Positions 14,479 through 21,714 of a DNA stretch of 64,000 nt are shown in pieces. This DNA comes from JAQBVV01 sp965249205 (GTDB lineage: Bacteria > Acidobacteriota > Vicinamibacteria > Vicinamibacterales > UBA2999), in NCBI GenBank assembly GCA_965249205.1, contig CBDFLL010000005.1, positions 496,001 to 560,000 of the forward strand. The letters run 5' to 3'. A program made the position numbers and the translations under genes. Each line of letters begins with the position of its first letter. Within the stretch, counting starts at the first letter, position 1. The notes below the pieces were generated by a model. It had not been told where the DNA came from. It made no database searches and worked only from the letters and a program-made list of their open reading frames with translations.

Positions 14479-15800
14479 CGGTGGGCCTCCAGGGTGCCGA
14501 AGCGATACTGGTCGCCCTGCCACACGAGCTCGACGCTCGCGGTGGGGCCGTTGCGCTGTTTAGCGATGATGAGTTCGGCCGGCGCCGTGGCGACGACGAC
14601 CCCATCGCGCGTCGGTGGCGGGCGATGAATCAGGAGCACCAGGTCCGCGTCTTGCTCGAGCGCCCCGGATTCCCGGAGATCGCTCAGCTGCGGCCGCTTG
14701 TCGGCGCGCTCCTCCACCTTCCGCGACAGCTGACAGAGCGCCACCAGCGGCACGTCCAGTTCGCGGGCGACCTGTTTCAGGAGCCGCGCCGTCGCGGCCA
14801 CCGCCTGTTCCCGGGACTCGGCCCGCCCGTGCTGCACCAACTGGAGGTAGTCGACGAGGATGAGCCCCAATCCGTGTTGCGCCTTGAGGCGCCGGGCGCG
14901 GCTCCGGATCTGCAGCGGGCTCACGGCGCCGCTGTCGTCGAGCCAGAAGTGCCGCTGGCTGAAGGCGGTGAGCGCGAGGCCGACCTGCGTCTGGTCGCCC
15001 GTCGAGAGCTGCCCGCACTGCAGGTGATGGCCGTCGACGTGGGCGAGCGTCGCCAGGACCCGGAAGGCCTGCTCCTGCTGGCTCATCTCGACCGAGAAGA
15101 AGGCGACCGGCTGCGTCTGGGCGACGTGCAGCGCCCACTGCAGGGCGAGACTCGACTTCCCGGTGCTGGGCCGCCCCGCGAGGATGACGAGCGAGCCGGG
15201 CTGCAGGCCGCGGGTGTAGTGATCCAGATCCGCGAGGCCGGTGGACACCCCCGTGACCGGCTGCCGCGCCGCGGTCAAGGCTTCGAGGACCGGATAGATC
15301 TCGCGCGACATCTGCGCCGCCGAGACCAGGTCGCCGGGCACCGCCTGGTGGCTGATGGCGAGCAGCGCGCGCTCGGCCTGGTCGATGAGCGCCACCGGGT
15401 CCTCCAGGTCGTAGGCGGCCGTCAAGAGTTTGTTGGCGACGTCGATCACGTCCCGGCTGGTCGCCTTCTCGCGCACGATGCGCGCGTAGTACGCGACGTT
15501 GGTGGAGACGGGCACGCCGTCGGCCAGGGCCGTGATGTAGGCCGGGCCGCCCACCTCCTCGAGGTCGCCGGTCGTGGTGAGTGCCTCGCGCAGCGTGACG
15601 AAGTCGATCGCTTCCCCACGGCGAAACAGCGTCACCATCGTGCGGAAGATGCGTCGGTGCGCCTCGCGGTAGAACTCCTCTGGTCGCAACTGGTCGGCGA
15701 CCGTGTCGAGCACCCGGCCATGGGTGACCAACACCGTCCCCAAGACGGCTCGTTCCGCCTCCAGATTGCTCGGCAGCGTCCGCTCGGCAAGGCCGGTCAT
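14475..15800 (-). CDS. dnaB: Replicative DNA helicase DnaB
   Basis: 441 aa from the ATG at 15800. The N-terminal primase-interaction domain (LPSNLEAERAVLGTVL, LRPEEFYREAHRRIF) and RecA-like motor are complete: GRPSTGKSS (209-217), FFSVEMSQQEQAFR, LGLILVDYLQLV, then SDLRESGALEQDADLVLLIH and AKQRNGPTASVEL. It unwinds DNA at the replication fork. The upstream gene overlaps by ATGA. The phage therefore carries its own helicase and a DUF1376-like organiser rather than a polymerase. Confidence 0.95.
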   Translation of the reverse strand: MTGLAERTLPSNLEAERAVLGTVLVTHGRVLDTVADQLRPEEFYREAHRRIFRTMVTLFRRGEAIDFVTLREALTTTGDLEEVGGPAYITALADGVPVSTNVAYYARIVREKATSRDVIDVANKLLTAAYDLEDPVALIDQAERALLAISHQAVPGDLVSAAQMSREIYPVLEALTAARQPVTGVSTGLADLDHYTRGLQPGSLVILAGRPSTGKSSLALQWALHVAQTQPVAFFSVEMSQQEQAFRVLATLAHVDGHHLQCGQLSTGDQTQVGLALTAFSQRHFWLDDSGAVSPLQIRSRARRLKAQHGLGLILVDYLQLVQHGRAESREQAVAATARLLKQVARELDVPLVALCQLSRKVEERADKRPQLSDLRESGALEQDADLVLLIHRPPPTRDGVVVATAPAELIIAKQRNGPTASVELVWQGDQYRFGTLEAHR

Positions 15801-16168
15801 GGCCCGGGCCTCGCGTACTTCGTGGTGTTCCGGCGCTGTTCGAGTTCCGCCGCGCTGGGCGCCGAGAGCGGCGCGGTGGGCGTGGCGGGCCACTGCTCGG
15901 CGTACCGCGCCTTCCAAAACGCGAACGGATCGCCGGGTTCCTCGCGCGCGCGCGGCCCGGCCGGCCCCCACTCGCGCTCCACCGCCAGGCACCAGTCGCG
16001 GATCTCCCGGTCGGCGTCGGGGTGGTTCCGACGACGAACGAATTCGCTGAACTGACTGGCGTGCAAGCACACGCGGCCGCAATGGGCGTGCGTCCGGTGG
16101 GATCGGTCGTGGAGGGGGGCGGAGGGACGTGCCGGGACGGTCGCCCCGTCTTCGTTGCCACGGATCAC
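15797..16168 (-). CDS. Hypothetical phage replication-region protein
   Basis: A 123-aa protein with ATGA coupling to dnaB. It contains CLHASQFSEFVRRRNHPDAD and PFAFWKARYAEQW, a helical pattern sometimes found in proteins upstream of phage helicases. It could be a helicase loader-like or primosomal protein, but no motif proves it. Confidence 0.5.
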   Translation of the reverse strand: MIRGNEDGATVPARPSAPLHDRSHRTHAHCGRVCLHASQFSEFVRRRNHPDADREIRDWCLAVEREWGPAGPRAREEPGDPFAFWKARYAEQWPATPTAPLSAPSAAELEQRRNTTKYARPGP

Positions 16169-16204
16169 CCCCTCCGTACGTACGTTTGATACTTGATTAT
16201 AGAT

Positions 16205-16335
16205 GGTTAACTCGGAGTGGTCGTCACGAGTTCCGTCACCAGCTCCGTCACGAGCTCCGTCACTGTCTCCGTCACGGCTCCGTCACGGCTTCCGTCACGG
16301 CTTCCGTCACGGCTTCCGTCACGGTCTCCTTGAGC
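16205..16335 (-). repeat. 12-bp coding microsatellite
   Basis: On the minus strand, units of GTGACGGAAGCC or GTGACGGAGCTC repeat about nine times. One unit is 11 nt (GTGACGGAGCC), so the frame changes in the array: VTEA in one frame before it, VTEL in another after it. This is a likely slipped-strand hotspot. Confidence 0.8.
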
Positions 16336-16716
16336 GCGTTGTCGGGCAGCATTCTTCGCGGCTTTTGCGGCGGCCGCTTTCCGCCCGCGTGCCTGGTTTG
16401 CGGACGCGGCCGCCTGCGCGTACTGCCACTGGGTCCACTGCTTCTCGTTCCGGCGGTGCCCGTCATCGAGCAACGGGAAGCGCTGTTTCACCGCCAGTCC
16501 CACAGCCCGCCAGCGCCGCAGGGGCATCTGCGCCATGCTGGCGAGCTGGTGATCGTCATCGGGCAGGGTGCAGGGCGGGCTGGACATCCAGGCGCAGAAC
16601 AGCAGCCGCATGAAGGCCCCGAGTTGTTCGTTGGTCATGGCCGCGACAGACGCGCTCGACATGAAGTCGCGCACCATCACGGGCATCGACGGGAGAAAGG
16701 TCGCCGGGTCCGTCAT
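16207..16716 (-). CDS. Phage replisome organiser-like protein (DUF1376 type)
   Basis: 169 aa from the ATG at 16716. The conserved N-terminal domain is clear: LPSMPVMVRDFMSSASVAAM, TNEQLGAFMRLLFCAWMSSP, RWRAVGLAVKQRFPLLDDGH. This family binds origin DNA or primes helicase loading in several phages. After a basic linker (ARGRKAAAAKAAKNAARQRA) the C-terminus is a tandem repeat read as DGSR units and then VTE[TL] units. The switch shows the reading frame has slipped inside the repeat. Confidence 0.72.
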   Translation of the reverse strand: MTDPATFLPSMPVMVRDFMSSASVAAMTNEQLGAFMRLLFCAWMSSPPCTLPDDDHQLASMAQMPLRRWRAVGLAVKQRFPLLDDGHRRNEKQWTQWQYAQAAASANQARGRKAAAAKAAKNAARQRAQGDRDGSRDGSRDGSRDGAVTETVTELVTELVTELVTTTPS

Positions 16717-17015
16717 GACCGCCGCCAGCACGTCACCTGCAGCCCGTAAGGGCTCACCCCCACCCGCGCGGACGGTGCCACCAAACCCGCCCGCACCGCC
16801 CCGTTGCGAATCGAACACACCGATGACAGCGGCCACCCCGTCAGCCGCACCGTCTCGTGATCACTGAGGCCGTCCTCCCCAGCCTCTAACAGCAGATCGA
16901 GATAGCGCAAGGTCTTCGTGACGCGGGTGCTGGAGGCCGCCTGCGCGGCCTGGGCCGACCGGTGACGGCTGATCGGCGTAGCACCGGCGAACGGCAGGGA
17001 CAGCGCCTCGGCCAC
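16713..17015 (-). CDS. Winged-helix-like phage protein
   Basis: 100 aa from a GTG at 17015 that overlaps the upstream stop (TAGTG). The segment LLLEAGEDGLSDHETVRLTG followed by PLSSVCSIRNGAVRAGLVAP has helix-turn-helix plus wing character. It is seen in phage proteins placed next to DUF1376 organisers, so it may bind the origin or an early operator. It is coupled downstream by ATGA. Confidence 0.62.
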   Translation of the reverse strand: MAEALSLPFAGATPISRHRSAQAAQAASSTRVTKTLRYLDLLLEAGEDGLSDHETVRLTGWPLSSVCSIRNGAVRAGLVAPSARVGVSPYGLQVTCWRRS

Positions 17016-17599
17016 TACGCCGCGACCTCACGGCGCAACCGGAAGGGCTCTTTGCCCGCCGGGACGATGCGACGGTTCCAGGCGAACCTGATCGGCGTCC
17101 GGGCATCGCACCCGTCCGGCTGCAGGGCGTGGGATTCCAAGAGCCGATGGACGTCGGCACTAACCAAGAGGATGCGTTCGGGCCGGTGTCTCCACTCCGG
17201 ACGCACGCGGCGCCCCGTCAAGTGGTGATGCTCGCGGCGCCGTTTGTCGTTCGGGGATTTCGGCACCAGCGGCATGCCCGTGACCTGGCAGCGGTTGTCC
17301 TCGCGGAGTTCAACGGCACGGTACGCGTGCTCGAGCTTCGCGTCGTTGGCCGTCGCTCTCCAGTGCCGCGCGACCGGGGCCGGCGTGTGCTTCGGATACG
17401 GCAACGCGGACGTGTCGATCGCCATCGATAAGCCCGCCTGACGCGTTGAGGCGGGTTTTGATGCCTTAGCCTTCCGAGCCGCTGCACGCTCGCTCAGTGC
17501 AGCCAGCACAGTCTTCTCGACGCTCTTGGCATACTTTACGATGATCCGAAGTTCACAGAGCGCGTGCTTGAGCTTCTTCTCTGCGGTGATGTGCGGCAT
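17015..17599 (-). CDS. HNH-like nuclease, phage recombination region
   Basis: 194 aa from the ATG at 17599. The N-terminal half is a basic coiled coil (AEKKLKHALCELRIIVKYAK). The C-terminal half has CQVTGMPL, REHHHLTGRRVRPEWRHRPE and ERILLVSADVHRLLESHAL, an HNH-type fold with a tandem His motif. Similar proteins occur beside phage Sak4/AAA recombination genes. TGATG overlap with the upstream gene. Confidence 0.68.
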   Translation of the reverse strand: MPHITAEKKLKHALCELRIIVKYAKSVEKTVLAALSERAAARKAKASKPASTRQAGLSMAIDTSALPYPKHTPAPVARHWRATANDAKLEHAYRAVELREDNRCQVTGMPLVPKSPNDKRRREHHHLTGRRVRPEWRHRPERILLVSADVHRLLESHALQPDGCDARTPIRFAWNRRIVPAGKEPFRLRREVAA

Positions 17600-17916
17600 C
17601 ACCACGCTCCCCCCCACGCCGCCAGGGCAAGGCCGATCACGCCGCCGACCACGCGACCGCACGCGACCAGCGACCACACCCCGCCAGCGTCACGCTCACG
17701 ACCACACATCGGGCACGGCGTCACACGGCCACCTTCCGCTGCTGCAACTTTCGTTGGAACTTCCACCCCGACAGGTAATCCAGATGGTGTTGGCAGGTCT
17801 TCCGGTTGGGCGCCGCCGGCTGCGAGCAGAGCCGACACAGGCCCAGCCGCCGCCCGCGTGGCCGTCAGCTGCCGCTGATAGGCCGCACTCCCTAGGAGAG
17901 GCACCCCGGCCGGCAT
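17599..17916 (-). pseudogene. Small zinc-finger-like protein, apparently frameshifted
   Basis: The open frame from the ATG at 17916 starts MPAGVPLLGSAAYQRQLTAT and then becomes Ala/Gly/Pro-rich. In the next frame a more natural C-terminus appears (RRLGLCRLCSQPAAPNRKTC, HHLDYLSGWKFQ) with a stop at 17721. An extra base in the GC run near 17853-17855 would explain the break. CRLC and a later Cys suggest a zinc-binding phage protein of about 64 aa. If no frameshift exists, the 105-aa frame with CPMC and a hydrophobic end is the product. Confidence 0.5.
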
Positions 17917-18566
17917 CAGGCCACCGCCTCGAGGCCGCCGCGCAGGGCACGCTGTCGGTCGTTGAGTAGCCCGTCCAGCCCTTTGGCCGTGACGTAGTCG
18001 GCGAACTGTTGGACCAGGGCCTCGCAGTCGCGCCGGAGGTTGGCATACGGATAGAGGTTGAAGCGCTCGATGCCGCGGAGGGAGATGACCCCGGTCGACC
18101 GCTCTTCGTGCAGACACGCAACGTGGTACGTCACGACTGCCGGCGTGAAGATGTCCGCCATGAAGCGCCACTGGCAGGACTGCGCGTACTTGTCGAAGGT
18201 GAAGGTCGAGAGCGTGGCCTTGGTTTCGATGAGGTGGCCGCCGACCAGCTGATCCGCCTTGGCGACGACGTCGTGCGTGCCGTACCGCCCGACGGCCTTG
18301 GCCTCGAACACCGTCCGCGATCGGTCGATCAACGCCAGCGCCGGCCCCATCACCGCATCGCCCAGGGCGATGTCGCCCACCCGATAGCCACCCGAGACGC
18401 GAAACGGATCAGGCGTCTCGAGAATCGCCCCAAACGCCTGCCCAAGCCGGACGGCGTGGGTGGGGACGAACTCCCCGCGGATCGTCGCGAGCAGATCGTC
18501 TTCGCTCATCCAGTCCTGATCCATGAACAACCGGTAGGATTCGAGTGTCGTGGTCGAGATCCGCAT
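17916..18566 (-). CDS. PD-(D/E)XK nuclease, RecB/exonuclease-like
   Basis: A 216-aa protein. The signature GGHLIETKATLSTFTFDKYA (the E-x-K catalytic pair) is preceded by THDVVAKADQLV and followed by the helix CQWRFMADIF, as in phage-encoded RecB-type exonucleases. LGDAVMGPALALIDRSRTVF supplies the earlier strand. It probably resects DNA ends for the annealing ATPase encoded just upstream (5-nt gap). Downstream overlap is TGATG. Confidence 0.78.
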   Translation of the reverse strand: MRISTTTLESYRLFMDQDWMSEDDLLATIRGEFVPTHAVRLGQAFGAILETPDPFRVSGGYRVGDIALGDAVMGPALALIDRSRTVFEAKAVGRYGTHDVVAKADQLVGGHLIETKATLSTFTFDKYAQSCQWRFMADIFTPAVVTYHVACLHEERSTGVISLRGIERFNLYPYANLRRDCEALVQQFADYVTAKGLDGLLNDRQRALRGGLEAVA

Positions 18567-18571
18567 GGCCC

Positions 18572-19522
18572 TTACCCGAGCAGGCCGACCGGCTCACCCG
18601 TCTGCTGCGCGGCGGCGGCTTTCGGCGCCGGCGCGACAAAGGCCTTCGCCGTGGTGTCGAAGGTGAACCCTTTGGCCTTCCCGTGGTCGACCAGGAGCTT
18701 GGCGACCTGGGGCTGCAGGAGCGGCCCGAGCGTCTTGATGCGCGGGATCGCGTCCGTGCACGCCTTCGCGGTCTCGAGCTTCGCGATCTCGGCGCGCCAG
18801 GTCGCGACCTGCTGTGTCACCTGGGCGCTTTCCTCGCTGATCGCCCCCAGGGCCTCGCGCCCACGGTCGAAGAGCTCGGCCATGAAGCTCTGCGCCTTGC
18901 CTGGGGCCGGCACCGTGAACGGCGCCCACCCGCCCGGGTTCTTCCCGATCCACCGGTCAGTCGGGTTGAAGTCCAGGATGCGGTCCTTCCCGCGCATGTA
19001 GCCGTAAGCGACGAAGTCGGCGACCTTCATGACCTCGCCGTAGGACCCGCCCGTAATGTCCGGCCGCACGACGCGGGTGTCCCCGTCCTTGTCTTCCTTG
19101 TCGTGCGCGATGAGCAGGACATCCTTGCCGAGGGTGCGCAGCTGCGCCGTCCACGCGCGGAAGCGTGTCTTGAGCAGCCCGTAGCCCTGCAACGTCGGAT
19201 TGCCACCGGGAGCCTTCTTGGGATCGGTGGCGGCGATGTCCGCCACGATGATGTCCAGGCAACGGCCGGTCGTGTCCACAACGATCGTCGCGTAGGGGTC
19301 GAGCGCCGACTGGTCTGCCGTAAGTTCGACGACGTCCTTCCAGGCGTCAATGACGAGCGTGTCGCGGCGGTTCACGGCCCGATGCGCGCCCTTGTCGAAA
19401 TCGAGCAGCAGCGGGTCCTTGCAGGAATAGCCGAGCGAGGTTTTGAAGATCCCCGGCTGTCCGAAGATCATGAAGATCGGATGCTCGACGCGAATCGCGT
19501 CAGTCGCCTTTATAATGTGCAT
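18572..19522 (-). CDS. AAA ATPase, Sak4-like recombination protein
   Basis: 316 aa from the ATG at 19522 (MHIIKATDAIRVEHPIFMIF). It has the Walker A GQPGIFKTS (21-29), LLLDFDKGAHRAV, a Walker B-like YATIVVDTTGRCLDIIVADI, then LRTLGKDVLLIAHDKEDKDG and ITGGSYGEVMKVADFV. This is the AAA_24 nucleotide-binding group found in many phages and linked to Sak4-type single-strand annealing or recombination. A long C-terminal helical domain follows. With the adjacent PD-(D/E)XK nuclease it forms a likely phage recombination pair. Confidence 0.83.
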   Translation of the reverse strand: MHIIKATDAIRVEHPIFMIFGQPGIFKTSLGYSCKDPLLLDFDKGAHRAVNRRDTLVIDAWKDVVELTADQSALDPYATIVVDTTGRCLDIIVADIAATDPKKAPGGNPTLQGYGLLKTRFRAWTAQLRTLGKDVLLIAHDKEDKDGDTRVVRPDITGGSYGEVMKVADFVAYGYMRGKDRILDFNPTDRWIGKNPGGWAPFTVPAPGKAQSFMAELFDRGREALGAISEESAQVTQQVATWRAEIAKLETAKACTDAIPRIKTLGPLLQPQVAKLLVDHGKAKGFTFDTTAKAFVAPAPKAAAAQQTGEPVGLLG

Positions 19523-19555
19523 GCGGTCAGCGCCTCCCTTGCGCTGGTGGTGAAT

Positions 19556-19587
19556 GGCCCGGTGCGCTGCCACGCATCGGGCCTTTT
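19556..19587. terminator. Hairpin with T-run between early genes
   Basis: GGCCCG and CGGGCC arms around a 16-nt loop, followed on the plus strand by TTTT. It lies in the only untranslated gap of this part of the operon (19523-19606). It may attenuate plus-strand readthrough or act weakly in both directions. Confidence 0.4.
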
Positions 19588-19606
19588 GTTCGGGGGCCTC
19601 AAGATG

Positions 19607-19849
19607 TCAGACCTCCCGAATCTCGATGCCGTCCGGGGCGTCGTCCCGCACGAGACGACCCGGCCCGAATTGCCTCACCCCGATTTCAATGGAGGCGATC
19701 ACGTCGTCGTCCTCCACCCCGAGCTCAGCGAGGGCATCCTTCACGCTGCGCCAGGTCACTCCCCGCATCGCTGAGCGTCCGTAGACGGCCATGCCGATCG
19801 CGTTGCCGATCGCCGTGCCTCCTGGCTCTCCGGCTGAGGTGGCCCTCAT
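19607..19849 (-). CDS. Hypothetical phage protein
   Basis: An 80-aa protein: glycine-rich start, then WRSVKDALAELGVEDDDVIA and GRLVRDDAPDGIEI, an acidic alpha/beta small domain. It is coupled to the upstream gene by ATGA. No family recognised. Confidence 0.55.
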   Translation of the reverse strand: MRATSAGEPGGTAIGNAIGMAVYGRSAMRGVTWRSVKDALAELGVEDDDVIASIEIGVRQFGPGRLVRDDAPDGIEIREV

Positions 19850-20265
19850 GCCGCCTCCGCCTTGTCCGCGTCCGGCGTGATGATGCCGTAGTGCGTCACC
19901 GCCCAGTGCCGGACGTCCTCGAGGTATTCGCTCACCTGCTCGTGACTCATGTCCGCGAGTGACACCCGCAGCTTGAGCGGATTCGGTTCGGGCTTGAGCC
20001 CGCGCAGCTCGCGCATGATCGCGTCATGTACATCCTCCACTTCGTAGACCCGGTAGCCCAGCTCGTCCGCGATCACCGGGTAGAGCACGCCGAACAGGTA
20101 CCCGAGCTGCGACGAGGACTTCCGCCGCGTGGCGGACTTCACCGTGATCCGCACCGGCCGGCCCTTCAGCCGACGGAGCCAGCCGCGAAACAGATCAATG
20201 GACTGCAGGCGCAGCGTCCCGTTGTCGTCCACGACGCCGGACCAGACCGGAATCGGCGTGCTCAC
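19846..20265 (-). CDS. NinB-like/phage recombination-associated protein
   Basis: 139 aa from a GTG at 20265 (STPIPVWSGVVDDNGTLRLQ). The core RPVRITVKSATRRKSSSQLG, then YLFGVLYPVIADELGY and VHDAIMRELRGLKP, resembles the single-strand-binding NinB/recombination-mediator layout (SSQ.xx.W/Y). I cannot prove the family. It couples to its neighbours by GTGA and ATGA overlaps. Confidence 0.55.
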   Translation of the reverse strand: MSTPIPVWSGVVDDNGTLRLQSIDLFRGWLRRLKGRPVRITVKSATRRKSSSQLGYLFGVLYPVIADELGYRVYEVEDVHDAIMRELRGLKPEPNPLKLRVSLADMSHEQVSEYLEDVRHWAVTHYGIITPDADKAEAA

Positions 20266-20552
20266 GGGGCGGCCTCCACCTGTCGCGCCAGGGCGATCAG
20301 CCGGCGCGCTTCCCTGTATGCGGCCCGCCGTTTCGCCTTCACCTCCGGGCGCTGCCGGTAGGCCCGCCGTTTCGCCTTCACCTCCGGGCGCTGCCGGTAG
20401 GCCCGCCGTTTCGCCTTCACCTCCGGGCGCTGTATGTAGGCGCGCCCGTAGGCTCGCTGGGCCGTGCGACAGGGGGCGCACCGACAGACGTGGTTCACGT
20501 AGCCGCCCACCGTCCCGTGCCACGCCGCTGCGTGCCTGTCGGCGGCGCTCAC
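20262..20552 (-). CDS. Basic phage protein with in-frame 13-residue repeats
   Basis: 96 aa from a GTG at 20552. A zinc-finger-like start (HGTVGGYVNHVCRCAPCRTA) is followed by three copies of RPEVKAKRRAYRQ and a basic end. Single-repeat relatives are common small phage proteins (CRCxPCR then a basic helix), possibly DNA-binding. The repeat number looks expandable. Confidence 0.6.
   Translation of the reverse strand: MSAADRHAAAWHGTVGGYVNHVCRCAPCRTAQRAYGRAYIQRPEVKAKRRAYRQRPEVKAKRRAYRQRPEVKAKRRAAYREARRLIALARQVEAAP
20323..20439 (-). repeat. 39-bp tandem repeat, three units
   Basis: Units at 20323-20361, 20362-20400 and 20401-20439. The first two are identical; the third diverges at its right end. 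39 nt is 13 codons, so copy-number change keeps the frame. Confidence 0.9.
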
Positions 20553-20725
20553 GCGGCCTCCTCGTGGTCGTGCCGCTGATGCACGGGCCAGCGCCACGGC
20601 ACGCCGTGAACGTCGATGCGGGCCTCGCGCTGGGCCTGGACCCGCCGCCAGCGAGGCGACATGCTGTCCCCTCGCCACCAGGCAAGGACGCGCTCGCCCG
20701 CACGCGCCAGCCAGGTCGTCACCAT
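20549..20725 (-). CDS. Small basic phage protein
   Basis: 58 aa from the ATG at 20725 (MVTTWLARAGERVLAWWRGD). It has one amphipathic Trp-rich helix, then SPRWRRVQAQREARIDVHGV. It overlaps the next gene's start by 4 nt and the previous stop by 7 nt, so translation is coupled. The function is unknown. Confidence 0.5.
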   Translation of the reverse strand: MVTTWLARAGERVLAWWRGDSMSPRWRRVQAQREARIDVHGVPWRWPVHQRHDHEEAA

Positions 20726-20889
20726 CGGTAAATGCCTCCTTCGGCGGACCAGTCCTCGGCGTGCCGCGCCCGCCACCAGCGCACCACCCATCGGCGCAGC
20801 CCGTCGGCCAGCACCAACCCGCCGAGCCCCGCGGCCCACAGCAACACGACGACATCGAGCGGTTCCGCATGCACCCAGGACGGACCCAT
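20719..20889 (-). CDS. Small membrane protein
   Basis: 56 aa from the ATG at 20889 (MGPSWVHAEPLDVVVLLWAA). One hydrophobic helix of about 20 residues, then a basic Trp/Arg segment (RRWVVRWWRARHAEDW). It starts inside the stop of the 32-aa peptide gene (TAATG). No family recognised. Confidence 0.5.
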   Translation of the reverse strand: MGPSWVHAEPLDVVVLLWAAGLGGLVLADGLRRWVVRWWRARHAEDWSAEGGIYRW

Positions 20890-20987
20890 TACCAGCCCCT
20901 CCCCCACGCCACCAGCGGCCAGATTCGCCAGGCGCACGCGGCAATCACCGCAAGGGCCACCAGCAGGACGAGCCGCGCGGGCGTCAT
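20889..20987 (-). CDS. 32-aa membrane peptide
   Basis: The frame MTPARLVLLVALAVIAAC followed by AWRIWPLVAWGRGW is a single signal-anchor-like helix. The start sits in an ATGA overlap with the HTH gene stop and the stop in a TAATG overlap with the next start, so it fits the coupled gene chain exactly. Confidence 0.5.
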   Translation of the reverse strand: MTPARLVLLVALAVIAACAWRIWPLVAWGRGW

Positions 20988-21220
20988 GCCGCCCTCCGGC
21001 CGCGCGCCACCGTCCCGCCCCGCTCCAACCACCGCCGGACGTCCGCCGTGTGCCACCGCAGCGTCCGGCCGAGACTGGGCAACGGCGCGATCGGGAACAC
21101 GCCGTCGGCCAGACGGCGCCGGATGGTTGAGGGTGAGCAGCGCAGCAGTCGCGCCAGATCCCCGATCAGCAGCACGGCCGGCAGCGTCTCGAGCTCACGG
21201 CTCGTCATGCACGTGCTCAC
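20984..21220 (-). CDS. AlpA/excisionase-like HTH protein
   Basis: 78 aa from a GTG at 21220, or 74 aa from an ATG at 21208. LLIGDLARLLRCSPSTIRRR is a MerR-like HTH_17 helix-turn-helix, then the wing PLPSLGRTLRWHTADVRRWL. Such proteins act as excisionases or early-operon regulators. The GTG overlaps the stop of a duplicated Cro-like tail (GTGA). It heads the long minus-strand early operon. Confidence 0.75.
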   Translation of the reverse strand: MSTCMTSRELETLPAVLLIGDLARLLRCSPSTIRRRLADGVFPIAPLPSLGRTLRWHTADVRRWLERGGTVARGRRAA

Positions 21221-21296
21221 GCCGGCCCTCCCAGTGCCCGCTGCGTGGCCTGCTCGTCCCGCAGCTGCGCGGTGGTAGAGTGCGGGACGGATACCG
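21217..21296 (-). repeat. Duplicated Cro-like 3' end, copy i
   Basis: The minus-strand frame ends STTAQLRDEQATQRALGGPA, matching the C-terminal coding end of the Cro-like gene at 22530 (AEQAADKARQRVLGGVA). The shared block continues into GTGGTAGAGTGCGGG, also present at copy ii. No HTH is attached to this copy. Confidence 0.6.
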
Positions 21297-21312
21297 GGCT
21301 ATCGCTCGATGC

Positions 21313-21543
21313 ATGAGCGAACGCGGACTTGATGAGGAACGTGAGTACCTGAAGGGACAAGTGGCCGGCCTCGCCTATGTGTGCGGGGTGCTCGCTCTGC
21401 TGCCCGCTGGACGAGAGACCCTGAGTCGCACGGACTTCAAAGAGACAGCCCTCGCGGCCGCAGCTGTGCATCATCAGGGCCGCGCGCTGGCCGGCTTTGA
21501 AGAAGCGCTGGATAGTGTCATCTTGGAGATGTCCACCGACTAG
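21313..21543 (+). CDS. Plus-strand cargo gene 1 in the immunity region
   Basis: A 76-aa acidic helical protein (MSERGLDEEREYLKGQVAGL, then AYVCGVLALLPAGRETLSRT and HHQGRALAGFEEALDSVILE). It is transcribed against the early operon and bracketed by duplicated tails i and ii. The position and own upstream TAGAGT-type -10 suggest lysogenic expression (a moron). No family recognised. Confidence 0.55.
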   Translation: MSERGLDEEREYLKGQVAGLAYVCGVLALLPAGRETLSRTDFKETALAAAAVHHQGRALAGFEEALDSVILEMSTD

Positions 21544-21569
21544 CGGCTGTTGATCCCTCGGCTTCTTGC

Positions 21570-21663
21570 TCACGCCGCCCCCTTCCCCGCCAGAACCTTC
21601 TGCCGCGCCGTGTCCGCCGCCTGTTCAGCCTTCTCTAGCTTGTCCAGCGCGGCCGTGACGCGC
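21570..21663 (-). repeat. Duplicated Cro-like 3' end, copy ii
   Basis: The minus-strand frame gives ALDKLEKAEQAADTARQ and VLAGKGAA, nearly the same as the Cro-like C-terminus at 22530-22610. It is followed on the plus strand by GTGGTAGAGTGCGGG as in copy i. The stop is again fused to a GTGAGC start triplet. Confidence 0.7.
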
Positions 21664-21714
21664 GTGGTAGAGTGCGGGCCGACTGTTCGGCCAATGCCAC
21701 ACGATCGTTTACCC

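Noticed and set aside
14340..16055. 571-aa plus-strand frame opposite dnaB
   Set aside because: Antisense shadow of a canonical DnaB; no protein-like motifs.
19511..19516. TATAAT as a plus-strand promoter
   Set aside because: It lies inside the start of the AAA ATPase gene on the other strand, with no matching -35 and no plus-strand gene downstream.
16205..20439. Short regular repeats as possible CRISPR arrays
   Set aside because: Units are 12 and 39 bp, directly adjacent without spacers, and in coding frames.
21217..21573. 118-aa minus-strand frame as a gene
   Set aside because: Most of it is the complement of the more protein-like plus-strand cargo gene. Only its last 20-25 codons are meaningful, as the duplicated Cro-like tail.
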